DNA from: Sipunculus nudus
Lineage: Eukaryota; Annelida; Sipuncula; Golfingiida; Sipunculidae
DNA: 64,000 nt
Direction of reading: 5' to 3'
NCBI GenBank assembly: GCA_026874595.1
Contig: CM049320.1
Coordinates: forward strand, 3,661,464 to 3,725,463
The position numbers were made by a program, and so were the translations under genes. The notes under the pieces are model-generated. The model searched no databases and was not told the DNA's origin. It saw nothing but the letters and a program-made list of their open reading frames with translations. The stretch's first letter is position 1, and each line of letters starts with the position of its first letter. Shown piece after piece: positions 33,342 through 48,500 of the stretch.

Positions 33342-36300
33342 TCGCCCTCTAGCGGACGAAAGGTACGTTGCGATTTCATACCTTTTCGATTCGCACAAGC
33401 CAACATTGTATCTGAAAACAAGACAAATCGACGAAAAAGAAGGAAGTCTGTAAATGCAGGACGACCGAATAAAAAGCGCGCGTTCTTTGATTCCAGATTA
33501 TTTCCCAGTTTTAGAAATGTGCATCTAACGGATGCCTTTGTCAGTTGATACATAGAAACACTGTCCAATCAGAAAAGAATGACCTCTGCAAAATAATTAA
33601 ATTCCACGGCCAACCTAGATGCATGAGACACAATACAACACGGCAATGTACAGGGAGAGATTTCAAGGCTGAAAGAAAACAGAAGAGTCTATTTGTTTTT
33701 CTGCGGCTTATATGTACTTTCTGCTATTAAGGGAAATGGATCGCTGATTTTGGAATGTTTATTACCCTGCCGATGCAGGGCTTCAGAAATTAATCATAGA
33801 CTCATTGTAGTGTTCCTCTCCACGGAAATCTTTAGTAAAAGGCGAAAGATTTGTACGTGGCTGAAGAGAAACCAGAGTGCACGCTAACCGAAACCACACC
33901 GACCCCTTGGAAGTCATTTTTCTTTTTTGTGGTATGCACAAGTTTCCTTCTCGTAAGATCAGACGCTTTCAATGCAGAACAGCAACATTGGCATACGCTT
34001 TGGTAGCTTTTCACGTATTTTCTGTAATTTAACAAATATGTTTTCACAACTCGCGTGGCTTACGCCATATTCTTTAAAACGTTTCCGTTACACTGACACA
34101 AATCAATGCAGTCAAAGGAAAGTAAAGGTGTATAGTCATTTTTTTCATCTTGTAGCCTGATATGTACGAATTGATTAAATGTATTTGACAGAAATTATTG
34201 TGTTTAGGTGTCCTCTAATGTGAAGCCTGTCTAGACAAGTTTCGATCCTGTAAAGGCCACAAGAAGCCTTTTATCGTTCAAGTGTCGCCCTCTAGCGGAC
34301 GAAAGGTACGTTACGATTTCATACCTTTTCGATTCGCACAAGCCAACATTGTATCTGAAAACAAGACAAATCGACGAAAAAGAAGGAAGTCTGTAAATGC
34401 TGGACGACCGAATAAAAAGCGCGCGTTCTTTGATTCCAGATTATTTCCCAGTTTTAGAAATGTGCATCTAACGGATGCCTTTGTCAGTTTATACATAGAA
34501 ACACTGTCCAATCAGAAAAGAATGACCTCTGCAAAATAATTAAATTCCACGGCCAACCTAGATCCAAGAGATACAATACAACACGGCAATGTACAGGGAG
34601 AGATTTCAAGGCTGAAAGAAAACAGAAGAGTCTATTTGTTTTTCTGCGGCCTAAATGTACTTTCTGCTATTGAGGGAAAGGGATCGCTGATTTTGAAATG
34701 TTTATTACCCTGTCGATGCAGGGCTTCAGAAATTATTCATAGACTCATTGTAGTGTTCCTCTCCACGGAAATCTTTAGTAAAAGGCGAAAGATTTGTACG
34801 TGGCTGAAGAGAAACCAGAGTGCATGCTAACCGAAACCACACCGACCCCTTGGAAGTCATTTTTCTTTTTTGTGGTATGCACAAGTTTCCTTCTCGTAAG
34901 ATCAGACGCTTTCAATGCAGAACAGCAACATTGGCATATGCTTTGGTAGCTTTTCACGTATTTTCTATAATTTAACAAATATGTTTCCACAACTCGCGTA
35001 GGTACTACGCCATATACTATAACACGTTTCCGTTACACTGAAACAAATCCATGCAGTCAAAGGAAAGTTAAGTGTATAGTCATTTTTTGCATCTCGTAGC
35101 CTGTTGTGTACCAGCTGATTACATTTATTTGACGGAAACTATTGTGGTTAGGTTTCCTGCAATGTGGAGCCTGTCTAGACAAGTTTCGATCCTGTTAAGG
35201 CCTCAAGAAGCCTTATATCGTTCCCGTGTCGCCCTCTAGCGGACAAAAGGTACGTTGCGATTTCATATCTTTTCGATTCGCACAAGCCAACATTATATCT
35301 GAAAACAAGACAAATCGACGAAAAAGAAGGAAGCCTATCAATGCAGGACGACCGAATAAAAAGCGCGCGTTCTTTGATTCCAGATTATTTCCCAGTTTTA
35401 GAAATGTGCATCTAACGGATGCCTTTGTCAGTTGATACATAGAAACACTGTCTAATCAGATAAGAATGACCTCTGCAAAATAATTAAATTCCACGGCCAA
35501 CCTAGATGCATGAGATACAATACAACATGGCAATGTACAGGGAGAGAATTCAAGGCTGAAAGAAAACAGAAGAGTATTTGTTTTTCTGCGGCTTAAATGT
35601 ACTTTCTGCTATTGAGGGGAAAGGATCGCTGATTTTGAAATGTTTATTACCCTGCCGATGCAGGGCTTCAGAAATAATTCATAGACTCATTGTAGTGTTT
35701 CTCTCCACGGAAATCTTTAGTAAAAGGCGAAAGATTTGTACGTGGCTGAAGAGAAACCAGAGTGCACGCTAACCGAAACCACACCGACCGCTTGGAAGGC
35801 ATTTTTCTTTTTTGTGGTATGCACAAGTTTCCTTCTCGTAAGATCAGACGCTTTCATTGCAGAACAGTAACATTGGCATATCCTTTGGTAGCTTTTCATG
35901 TATTTTCTGTAATTTAACAAATATGTTTCCACAACTCGCGTAGCTACTACGCCATATACTATAACACGTTTCCGTTACACTGAAACAAATCCATGCAGTC
36001 AAAGGAAAGTAAAGTGTATAGTCATTTTTTGCATCTCGTAGCCTGTTGTGTACCAGTTGATTACATTTATTTGACAGAAACTATTGTGGTTAGGTTTCCT
36101 GCAATGTGGAGCCTGTCTAGACATGTTTCGATCCTGTTAAGGCTGCAAGAAGCCTTATATCGTTATACCTTTTCGATTCGCACAAGCCAACATTGTATCT
36201 GAAAACAAGACAAATCGACGAAAAAGAAGGAAGTCTGTAAATGCAGGACGACCGAATAAAAAGCGCGCGTTCTTTGATTCCAGATTATTTCCCAGTTGTA

Positions 36301-39300
36301 GAAATGTGCATCTAACGGATGCGTTTGTCAGTTGATTCATAGAAACACTGTCCAATCAGAAAAGAATCACCTCTGCAAAATAATTAATTTCCCACGGCCA
36401 CCCTAGATGCATGAGACACAATACAACACGGCAATGTACAGGGAGAGATTTCAAGGCTGAAAGAAAACAGAAGAGTCTATTTTTTCCTGCGGCTTAAATG
36501 TACTTTCTGCTATTGAGGGAAAGGGATTGCTGATTTTGGAATGTTTATTACCCTGCCGATGCAGGGCTTCAGAAATTAATCATAGACTCATTGTAGTGTT
36601 CCTCTCCACGGAAATCTTTAGTAAAAGGCGAAAGATTTGTACGTGGCTGAAGAGAAACCAGAGTGCACGCTATCCGAAAGCACACCGACCCCTTGGAAGG
36701 CATTTTTCTTTTTTGTGGTATGCACAAATTACCTTCTCGTAAGATCAGACGCTTTCAATTCAGAACAGCAACATTGGCATATGCTTAGCTAGCTTTTAAC
36801 GTATTTTCTGTAATTTAACAAATATGTTTCACACCTCGCGTAGCTACTACGCCATATTCTATAACACGTTTCCGTTACACTAAAACAAATCAAAGCAGTC
36901 AAAGGAAAGTAAAGGTGTATAGTCATTTTTTTTGCATCTCGTAGCCTGTTGTGTACGAATTGATTAAATGTATTTGACAGAAATTATTCTGTTTAGGTTT
37001 CCTGCAATGTGGAGCCTGTCTAGACAAGTTTCGATCCTGTTAAGGCCACAAGAAGCCTTATATCGTTCCCGTGTCGCCCTCTAGCGGACGAAAGGTACGT
37101 AACTATTTCATATCTTTTCGATTCGCACAAGCCAACATTATATCTGAAAACAAGACAAATCGACGAAAATGAAGGAAGCCTATCAATGCAGGACGACCGA
37201 ATAAAAAGCGCGCGTTCTTTGATTCCAAATTATTTCCCAGTTTTAGAAATGTGCATCTAACGGATGCCTTTGTCAGTTGATACATAGAAACACTGTCCAA
37301 TCAGAAAAGAATGACCTCTGCAAAATAATTAAATTCCACGGCCAACCTAGATGCATGAGATACAATACAACACGGCAATGTACAGGGAGAGATTTCAAGG
37401 CTGAAAGAAAACAGAAGAGTCTATTTGTTTTTCTGCGGCTTAAATGTACTTTCTGCTATTGAGGGGAAGGGATCGCGGATTTTGAAATGTTTATTACCCT
37501 GCCGATGCAGGGCTTCAGAAATTAATCATAGACTCATTGTTGTGTTCCTCTCCACGGAAATCTTTAGTAAAAGGCGAAAGATTTGTACGTGACTGAAGAG
37601 AAACCAGAGTGCACGCTAACCGAAACCACACCGACCCTTTGGAAGGTATTTTTCTTTTTTGTGGTATGCACAAGTTTCCTTCTCGTAAGATCAGACGCTT
37701 TCAATGCAGAACAGTAACATTGGCATATGCTTTGGTAGCTTTTCACGTATTTTCTGTAATTTAACAAATATTTTTCCACAACTCGCGTAGCTACTACGCC
37801 ATATACCATAACACGTTTTAGTTCCATGCAGTCAAAGGAAAGTAAAGTGTATAGTCATTTTTTTTGCATCTCGTAGCCTTTTGTGTACCAGTTGATTACA
37901 TTGACTTGACTGAAACTATCGTGGTTAGGTTTCCTGCAATGTGGAGCCTGTCTAGACAAGTTTCGATCCTGTTAAGGCCACAAGAAGCCTTTTATCGTTC
38001 CCGTGTCGCCCTCCGGCGGACAAAAGGTACGTTACGATTTGACAACTTGTAATTGAACAAATATTTTTTCACAACTCGCGTAGCTACTACGCCATATTCT
38101 ATAACACGTTTCGGTTACACTAAAACAAATCAAAGCAGTCAAAGGAAAGTAAAGTGTATAGTCATTTTTTGCATCTCGTAGCCTGTTGTGTACCAGTTAA
38201 TTACATTTATTTGACAGAAACTATTGTGGTTAGGTTTCCTGCAATGTGGAGCCTGTCTAGACAAGTTTCGATCCTGTTAAGGCTACAAGAAGCCTTATAT
38301 CGTTCCCGTGTCGCCCTCTAGCGGACGAAAGGTACGTTGCGATTTCATACCTTTTCGATTCGCACAAGCCAACATTGTATCTGAAAACAAGACAAATCGA
38401 CGAAAAAGAAGGAAGTCTGTAAATGCAGGACGACCGAATAAAAAGCGCGCGTTCTTTGATTCCAGATTATTTCCCAGTTTTAGAAATGTGCATCTAACGG
38501 ATGCCTTTGTCAGTTGATACATAGAAACACTGTCCAATCAGAAAAGAATGACCTCTGCAAAATAATTCAATTCCACGGCCAACCTAGATGCATGAGATAC
38601 AATACAACACGGCAATGTACAGGGAGAGATTTCAAGGCTGAAAGAAAACAGAAGAGTCTATTTGTTTTTCTGCGGATTATATGTACTTTCTGCTATTGAG
38701 GGGAAGGGATCGCTGATTTTGAAATGTTTATTACCCTGCCGATGCAGGGCTTCAGAAATTAATCATAGACTCATTGTTGTGTTCCTCTCCACGGAAATCT
38801 TTAGTAAAAGGCGAAAGATTTGTACGTGACTGAAGAGAAACCAGAGTGCACGCTAACCGAAACCACACCGACCCTTTGGAAGGTATTTTTCTTTTTTGTG
38901 GTATGCACAAGTTTCCTTCTCGTAAGATCAGACGCTTTCAATGCAGAACAGTAACATTGGCATATGCTTTGGTAGCTTTTCACGTATTTTCTGTAATTTA
39001 ACAAATATTTTTCCACAACTCGCGTAGCTACTACGCCATATACCATAACACGTTTTCGTTCCATGCAGTCAAAGGAAAGTAAAGTGTATAGTCATTTTTT
39101 TGCATCTCGTAGCCTGTTGTGTACCAGTTGATTACATTTACTTGACAGAAACTATTGTGGTTAGGTTTCCTGCAATGTGGAGCCTGTCTAGACAAGTTTC
39201 GATCCTGTTAAGGCCACAAGAAGCCTTTTATCGTTCCCGTGTCGCCCTCCGGCAGACAAAAGGTACGTTACGATTTGACAACTTGTAATTTAACAAATAT

Positions 39301-39546
39301 TTTTTCACAACTCGCGTAGCTACTACGCCATATTCTATAACACGTTTCGGTTACACTAAAACAAATCAAAGCAGTCAAAGGAAAGTAAAGTGTATAGTCA
39401 TTTTTTGCATCTCGTAGCCTGTTGTGTACCAGTTGATTACATTTATTTGACAGAAACTATTGTGGTTAGGTTTCCTGCAATGTGGAGCCTGTCTAGACAA
39501 GTTTCGATCCTGTTAAGGCTACAAGAAGCCTTATATCGTTCCCGTG
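33342..39546 (+). repeat. Higher-order segment S, copy 2 (6,205 bp)
   Basis: Units start at 33342, 34285, 35229, 36165 (motif-less), 37074 with short 38006, and 38311 with short 39242. This is the same layout as copy 1 at a constant offset of about 6,204 bp and copy 3 at about 15,857 bp. It starts the 15,857-bp larger frame (S plus L). Private changes such as GATCCAAGAG near 34561 and GTGCATGC near 34821 separate it from copy 3. Confidence 0.85.
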
Positions 39547-42500
39547 TCGCCCTCTAGCGGACGAAAGGTACGTTGCGATTTCATACCTTTTCGATTCGCA
39601 CAAGCCAACATTGTATCTGAAAACAAGACAAATCGACGAAAAAGAAGGAAGTCTGTAAATGCAGGACGACCGAATAAAAAGCGCGCGTTCTTTGATTCCA
39701 GATTATTTCCCAGTTTTAGAAATGTGCATCTAACGGATGCCTTTGTCAGTTGATACATAGAAACACTGTCCAATCAGAAAAGAATGACCTCTGCAAAATA
39801 ATTCAATTCCACGGCCAACCTTGATGCATGAGATACAATACAACACGGCAATGTACAGGGAGAGATTTCAAGGCTGAAAGAAAACAGAAGAGTCTATTTG
39901 TTTTTCTGCGGATTATATGTACTTTCTGCTATTGAGGGGAAGGGATCGCTGATTTTGAAATGTTTATTACCCTGCCGATGCAGGGCTTCAGAAATTAATC
40001 ATAGACTCATTGTTGTGTTCCTCTCCACGGAAATCTTTAGTAAAAGGCGAAAGATTTGTACGTGACTGAAGAGAAACCAGAGTGCACGCTAACCGAAACC
40101 ACACCGACCCTTTGGAAGGTATTTTTCTTTTTTGTGGTATGCACAAGTTTCCTTCTCGTAAGATCAGACGCTTTCAATGCAGAACAGTAACATTGGCATA
40201 TGCTTTGGTAGCTTTTCACGTATTTTCTGTAATTTAACAAATATTTTTCCATAACTCGCGTAGCTACTACGCCATATACCATAACACGTTTTCGTTCCAT
40301 GCAGTCAAAGGAAAGTAAAGTGTATAGTCATTTTTTTGCATGTCGTAGCCTGTTGTGTACCAGTTGATTACATTTACTTGACAGAAACTATTGTGGTTAG
40401 GTTTCCTGCAATGTGGAGCCTGTCTAGACGAGTTTCGATCCTGTTAAGGCCACAAGAAGCCTTTTATCGTTCCCGTGTCGCCCTCCGGCAGACAAAAGGT
40501 ACGTTACGATTTGACAACTTGTAATTTAACAAATATTTTTTCACAACTCGCGTAGCTACTACGCCATATTCTATAACACGTTTCGGTTACACTAAAACAA
40601 ATCAAAGCAGTCAAAGGAAAGTAAAGTGTATAGTCATTTTTTGCATCTCGTAGCCTGTTGTGTACCAGTTGATTACATTTATTTGACAGAAACTATTGTG
40701 GTTAGGTTTCCTGCAATGTGGAGCCTGTCTAGACAAGTTTCGATCCTGTTAAGGCTACAAGAAGCCTTATATCGTTCCCGTGTCGCCCTCTAGCGGACGA
40801 AAGGTACGTTGCGATTTCACACCTTTTCGATTCGCACAAGCCAACATTGTATCTGAAAACAAGACAAATCGACGAAAAAGAAGGAAGTCTGTAAATGCAG
40901 GACGACCGAATAAAAAGCGCGCGTTCTTTGATTCCAGATTATTTCCCAGTTTTAGAAATGTGCATCTAACGGATGCCTTTGTCAGTTGATACATAGAAAC
41001 ACTGTCCAATCAGAAAAGAATGACCTCTGCAAAATAATTAAATTCCACGGCCAACCTAGATGCATGAGACACAATACAACACGGCAATGTACAGGGAGAG
41101 ATTTCAAGGCTGAAAGAAAACAGAAGAGTCTATTTGTTTTTCTGCGGCTTATATGTACTTTCTGCTATTGAGGGAAATGGATCGCTGATTTTGGAATGTT
41201 TATTACCCTGCCGATGCAGGGCTTCAGAAATTAATCATAGACTCATTGTAGTGTTCCTCTCCACGGAAATCTTTAGTAAAAGGCGAAAGATTTGTACGTG
41301 GCTGAAGAGAAACCAGAGTGCACGCTATCCGAAACCACACCGACCCCTTGGAAGTCATTTTTCTTTTTTGTGGTATGCACAAGTTTCCTTCTCGTAAGAT
41401 CAGACGCTTTCAATGCAGAACAGCAACATTGGCATATGCTTTGGTAGCTTTTCACGTATTTTCTGTAATTTAACAAATATGTTTTCACAACTCGCGTGGC
41501 TTACGCCATATTCTTTAAAACGTTTCCGTTACACTGACACAAATCAATGCAGTCAAAGGAAAGTAAAGGTGTATAGTCATTTTTTTCATCTTGTAGCCTG
41601 ATATGTACGAATTGATTAAATGTATTTGACAAAAATTATTGTGTTTAGGTGTCCTCTAATGTGAAGCCTGTCTAGACAAGTTTCGATCCTGTAAAGATCA
41701 CAAGAAGCCTTTTATCGTTCAAGTGTCGCCCTCTAGCGGACAAATGGTACGTTGCGATTTCATACCTTTTCGATTCGCACAAGCCAACATTGTATCTGAA
41801 AACAAGACAAATCGACGAAAAAGAAGAAGCCTATCAATGCAGGACGACCGAAAAAAAAGCGCGCGTTCTTTGATTCCAAATTATTTCCCAGTTTTAGAAA
41901 TGTGCATCTAACGGATGCCTTTGTCAGTTGATACATAGAAACACTGTCCAATCAGAAAAGAATGACCTCTGCAAAATAATTAAATTCCACGGCCAACCTA
42001 GATGCATGAGATACAATACAACACGGCAATGTACAGGGAGAGATTTCAAGGCTGAAAGAAAACAGTAGAGTCTATTTGTTTTTCTGCGGCTTATATGTTC
42101 TTTCTTCTATTGAGGGAAAGGGATCGCTGATTTTGAAATGTTTATTACCATGCCGATGCAGGGCTTCAGAAATTAATCATAGACTCATTGTAGTGTTCCT
42201 CTCCACGGAAATCTTTAGTAAAAGGCGAAAGATTTGTACGTGGCTGAAGAAAAACCAGAGTGCACGCTAACCGAAACCACACCGACCCCTTGGAAGGCAT
42301 TTTTCTTTTTTTGTGGTATGCAGAAGTTTCCTTCTCGTAAGATCAGACGCTTTCAATGCAGAACAGTAACATTGGCATATGCTTTGGTAGCTTTTCACGT
42401 ATTTTCTGTAATTTAACAAATATTTTTCCACAACTCGCGTAGCTACTACGCCATATACTATAACACGTTTTTGTTCCATGCAGTCAAAGGAAAGTAAAGG

Positions 42501-45500
42501 TGTATAGTCATTTTTTTATCTTGTAGCCTGATATGTACGAATTGATTAAATGTATTTGACAGAAATTATTGTGTTTAGGTGTCCTCTAATGTGAAGCCTG
42601 TCTAGACAAGTTTCGATCCTGTAAAGGCCACAAGAAGCCTTTTATCGTTCAAGTGTCGCCCTCTAGCGGACGAAAGGTACGTTACGATTTCATACCTTTT
42701 CGATTCGCACAAGCCAACATTGTATCTGAAAACAAGACAAATCGACGAAAAAGAAGGAAGTCTGTAAATGCAGGACGACCGAATAAAAATCGCGCGTTCT
42801 TTGATTCCAGATTATTTCCCAGTTTTAGAAATGTGCATCTAACGGATGCCTTTGTCAGTTGATACATAGAAACACTGTCCAATCAGAAAAGAATGACCTC
42901 TGCAAAATAATTAAATTCCACGGCCAACCTAGATGCAAGAGATACAATACAACACGGCAATGTACAGGGAGAGATTTCAAGGCTGAAAGAAAACAGAAGA
43001 GTCTATTTGTTTTTCTGCGGCCTAAATGTACTTTCTGCTATTGAGGGGAAGGGATCGCTGATTTTGAAATGTTTATTACCCTGCCGATGCAGGGCTTCAG
43101 AAATTATTCATAGACTCATTGTAGTGTTCCTCTCCACGGAAATCTTTAGTAAAAGGCGAAAGATTTGTACGTGGCTGAAGAGAAACCAGAGTGCACGCTA
43201 ACCGAAACCACACCGACCCCTTGGAAGTCATTTTTCTTTTTTGTGGTATGCACAAGTTTCCTTCTCGTAAGATCAGACGCTTTCAATGCAGAACAGTAAC
43301 ATTGGCATATGCTTTGGTAGCTTTTCACGTATTTTCTGTAATTTAACAAATATGTTTCCACAACTCGCGTAGGTACTACGCCATATACTATAACACGTTT
43401 CCGTTACACTGAAACAAATCCATGCAGTCAAAGGAAAGTAAAGTGTATAGTCATTTTTTTTTGCATCTCGTAGCCTGTTGTGTACGAATTTATCAAATGT
43501 ATTTGACAGAAATTATTCTGTTTAGGTTTCCTGCAATGTGGAGCCTGTCTAGACAAGTTTCGATCCTGTTAAGGCCACAAGAAGCCTTATATCGTTCCCG
43601 TGTCGCCCTCTAGCGGACGAAAGGTACGTTACGATTTCATACCTTTTCGATTCGCACAAGCCAACATTATATCTGAAAACAAGACAAATCGACGAAAAAG
43701 AAGGAAGCCTATCAATGCAGGACGACCGAATAAAAAGCGCGCGTTCTTTGATTCCAGATTATTTCCCAGTTTTAGAAATGTGCATCTAACGGATGCCTTT
43801 GTCAGTTGATTCATAGAAACACTGTCCAATCAGAAAAGAATAACCTCTGCAAAATAATTAATTTCCCACGGCCACCCTAGATGCATGAGACACAATACAA
43901 CACGGCAATGTACAGGGAGAGATTTCAAGGCTGAAAGAAAACAGAAGAGTCTATTTGTTTTTCTGCGGCTTAAATGTACTTTCTGCTATTGAGGGGAAGG
44001 GATCGCTGATTTTGAAATGTTTATTACCCTGCCGATACAGGGCTTCAGAAATTAATCATAGACTCATTGTAGTGTTCCTCTCCACGGAAATCTTTAGTAA
44101 AAGGCGAAAGATTTGTACGTGGCTGAAGAGAAACCAGAGTGCACGCTAACCGAAACCACACCGACCCCTTGGAAGGCATTTTTCTTTTTTGTGGTATGCA
44201 CAAGTTTCCTTCTCGTAAGATCAGACGCTTTCAATGCAGAACAGCAACATTGGCATATGCTTAGCTAGCTTTTAACGTATTTTCTGTAATTTAACAAATA
44301 TGTTTCACACCTCGCGTAGCTACTACGCCATATTCTATAACACGTTTCCGTTACACTAAAACAAATCAAAGCAGTCAAAGGAAAGTAAAGGTGTATAGTC
44401 ATTTTTTTTGCATCTCGTAGCCTGTTGTGTACGAATTGATTAAATGTAATTCACAGAAATTATTCTGTTTAGGTTTCCTGCAATGTGGAGCCTGTCTAGA
44501 CAAGTTTTGATCCTGTTAAGGCCACAAGAAGCCTTATATCGTTCCCGTGTCGCCCTCTAGCGGACGAAAGGTACGTAACGATTTCATATCTTTTCGATTC
44601 GCACAAGCCAACATTATATCTGAAAACAAGACAAATCGACGAAAATGAAGGAAGCCTATCAATGCAGGACGACCGAATAAAAAGCGCGCGTTCTTTGATT
44701 CCAAATTATTTCCCAGTTTTAGAAATGTGCATCTAACGGATGCCTTTGTCAGTTGATACATAGAAACACTGTCCAATCAGAAAAGAATGACCTCTGCAAA
44801 ATAATTCAATTCCACGGCCAACCTAGATGCATGAGATACAATACAACACGGCAATGTACAGGGAGAGATTTCAAGGCTGAAAGAAAACAGAAGAGTCTAT
44901 TTGTTTTTCTGCGGCTTAAATGTACTTTCTGCTATTGAGGGGAAGGGATCGCGGATTTTGAAATGTTTATTACCCTGCCGATGCAGGGCTTCAGAAATTA
45001 ATCATAGACTCATTGTTGTGTTCCTCTCCACGGAAATCTTTAGTAAAAGGCGAAAGATTTGTACGTGACTGAAGAAAAACCAGAGTGCACGCTAACCGAA
45101 ACCACACCGACCCTTTGGAAGGTATTTTTCTTTTTTGTGGTATGCACAAGTTTCCTTCTCGTAAGATCAGACGCTTTCAATGCAGAACAGCAACATTGGC
45201 ATATGCTTAGCTAGCTTTTAACGTATTTTCTGTAATTTAACAAATATGTTTCACACCTCGCGTAGCTACTACGCCATATTCTATAACACGTTTCCGTTAC
45301 ACTAAAACAAATCAAAGCAGTCAAAGGAAAGTAAAGGTGTATAGTCATTTTTTTTGCATCTCGTAGCCTGTTGTGTACGAATTGATTAAATGTAATTCAC
45401 AGAAATTATTCTGTTTAGGTTTCCTGCAATGTGGAGCCTGTCTAGACAAGTTTTGATCCTGTTAAGGCCACAAGAAGCCTTATATCGTTCCCGTGTCGCC

Positions 45501-48500
45501 CTCTAGCGGACGAAAGGTACGTAACGATTTCATATCTTTTCGATTCGCACAAGCCAACATTATATCTGAAAACAAGACAAATCGACGAAAATGAAGGAAG
45601 CCTATCAATGCAGGACGACCGAATAAAAAGCGCGCGTTCTTTGATTCCAAATTATTTCCCAGTTTTAGAAATGTGCATCTAACGGATGCCTTTGTCAGTT
45701 GATACATAGAAACACTGTCCAATCAGAAAAGAATGACCTCTGCAAAATAATTCAATTCCACGGCCAACCTAGATGCATGAGATACAATACAACACGGCAA
45801 TGTACAGGGAGAGATTTCAAGGCTGAAAGAAAACAGAAGAGTCTATTTGTTTTTCTGCGGCTTAAATGTACTTTCTGCTATTGAGGGGAAGGGATCGCGG
45901 ATTTTGAAATGTTTATTACCCTGCCGATGCAGGGCTTCAGAAATTAATCATAGACTCATTGTTGTGTTCCTCTCCACGGAAATCTTTAGTAAAAGGCGAA
46001 AGATTTGTACGTGACTGAAGAAAAACCAGAGTGCACGCTAACCGAAACCACACCGACCCTTTGGAAGGTATTTTTCTTTTTTGTGGTATGCACAAGTTTC
46101 CTTCTCGTAAGATCAGACGCTTTCAATGCAGAACAGTAACATTGGCATATGCTTTGGTAGCTTTTCACGTATTTTCTGTAATTTAACAAATATTTTTCCA
46201 CAACTCGCGTAGCTACTACGCCATATACCATAACACGTTTTAGTTCCATGCAGTCAAAGGAAAGTAAAGTGTATAGTCATTTTTTTTGCATCTCGTAGCC
46301 TTTTGTGTACCAGTTGATTACATTGACTTGACTGAAACTATCGTGGTTAGGTTTCCTGCAATGTGGAGCCTGTCTAGACAAGTTTCGATCCTGTTAAGGC
46401 CACAAGAAGCCTTTTATCGTTCCCGTGTCGCCCTCCGGCGGACAAAAGGCACGTTACGATTTGACAACTTGTAATTTAACAAATATTTTTTCACAACTCG
46501 CGTAGCTACTACGCCATATTCTATAACACGTTTCGGTTACACTAAAACAAATCAAAGCAGTCAAAGGAAAGTAAAGTGTATAGTCATTTTTTGCATCTCG
46601 TAGCCTGTTGTGTACCAGTTGATTACATTTATTTGACAGAAACTATTGTGGTTAGGTTTCCTGCAATGTGGAGCCTGTCTAGACAAGTTTCGATCCTGTT
46701 AAGGCTACAAGCAGCCTTATATCGTTCCCGTGTCGCCCTCTAGCGGACGAAAGGTACGTTGCGATTTCATACCTTTTCGATTCGCACAAGCCAACATTGT
46801 ATCTGAAAACAAGACAAATCGACGAAAAAGAAGGAAGTCTGTAAATGCAGGACGACCGAATAAAAAGCGCGCGTTCTTTGATTCCAGATTATTTCCCAGT
46901 TTTAGAAATGTGCATCTAACGGATGCCTTTGTCAGTTGATACATAGAAACACTGTCCAATCAGAAAAGAATGACCTCTGCAAAATAATTCAATTCCACGG
47001 CCAACCTAGATGCATGAGATACAATACAACACGGCAATGTACAGGGAGAGATTTCAAGGCTGAAAGAAAACAGAAGAGTCTATTTGTTTTTCTGCGGATT
47101 ATATGTACTTTCTGCTATTGAGGGGAAGGGATCGCTGATTTTGAAATGTTTATTACCCTGCCGATGCAGGGCTTCAGAAATTAATCATAGACTCATTGTT
47201 GTGTTCCTCTCCACGGAAATCTTTAGTAAAAGGCGAAAGATTTGTACGTGACTGAAGAGAAACCAGAGTGCACGCTAACCGAAACCACACCGACCCTTTG
47301 GAAGGTATTTTTCTTTTTTGTGGTATGCACAAGTTTCCTTCTCGTAAGATCAGACGCTTTCAATGCAGAACAGTAACATTGGCATATGCTTTGGTAGCTT
47401 TTCACGTATTTTCTGTAATTTAACAAATATTTTTCCACAACTCGCGTAGCTACTACGCCATATACTATAACACGTTTTCGTTCCATGCAGTCAAAGGAAA
47501 GTGTATAGTCATTTTTTTGCATCTCGTAGCCTGTTGTGTACCAGTTGATTACATTTACTTGACAGAAACTATTGTGGTTAGGTTTCCTGCAATGTGGAGC
47601 CTGTCTAGACAAGTTTCGATCCTGTTAAGGCCACAAGAAGCCTATTATCGTTCCCGTGTCGCCCTCCGGCAGACAAAAGGTACGTTACGATTTGACAACT
47701 TGTAATTTAACAAATATTTTTTCACAACTCGCGTAGCTACTACGCCATATTCTATAACACGTTTCGGTTACACTAAAACAAATCAAAGCAGTCAAAGGAG
47801 AGCAAAGTGTATAGTCATTTTTTGCATCTCGTAGCCTGTTGTGTACCAGTTAATTACATTTATTTGACAGAAACTATTGTGGTTAGGTTTCCTGCAATGT
47901 GGAGCCTGTCTAGACAAGTTTCGATCCTGTTAAGGCTACAAGAAGCCATATATCGTTCCCGTGTCGCCCTCTAGCGGACGAAAGGTACGTTGCGATTTCA
48001 TACCTTTTCGATTCGCACAAGCCAACATTGTATCTGAAAACAAGACAAATCGACGAAAAAGAAGGAAGTCTGTAAATGCAGGACGACCGAATAAAAAGCG
48101 CGCGTTCTTTGATTCCAGATTATTTCCCAGTTTTAGAAATGTGCATCTAACGGATGCCTTTGTCAGTTGATACATAGAAACACTGTCCAATCAGAAAAGA
48201 ATGACCTCTGCAAAATAATTCAATTCCACGGCCAACCTAGATGCATGAGATACAATACAACACGGCAATGTACAGGGAGAGATTTCAAGGCTGAAAGAAA
48301 ACAGAAGAGTCTATTTGTTTTTCTGCGGCTTATATGTACTTTCTGCTATTGAGGGGAAGGGATCGCTGATTTTGAAATGTTTATTACCCTGCCGATGCAG
48401 GGCTTCAGAAATTAATCATAGACTCATTGTTGTGTTCCTCTCCACGGAAATCTTTAGTAAAAGGCGAAAGATTTGTACGTGACTGAAGAGAAACCAGAGT

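Noticed and set aside
47223-47612. A 129-codon minus-strand open frame, repeated identically at 60899-61288
   Set aside because: It exists because a 5-bp deletion in GGAAAGTAAAG joins two frames in the segment L copies. Sister monomers have 67-87-codon or broken versions, and the frame shows no domain. Conservation is explained by satellite amplification.
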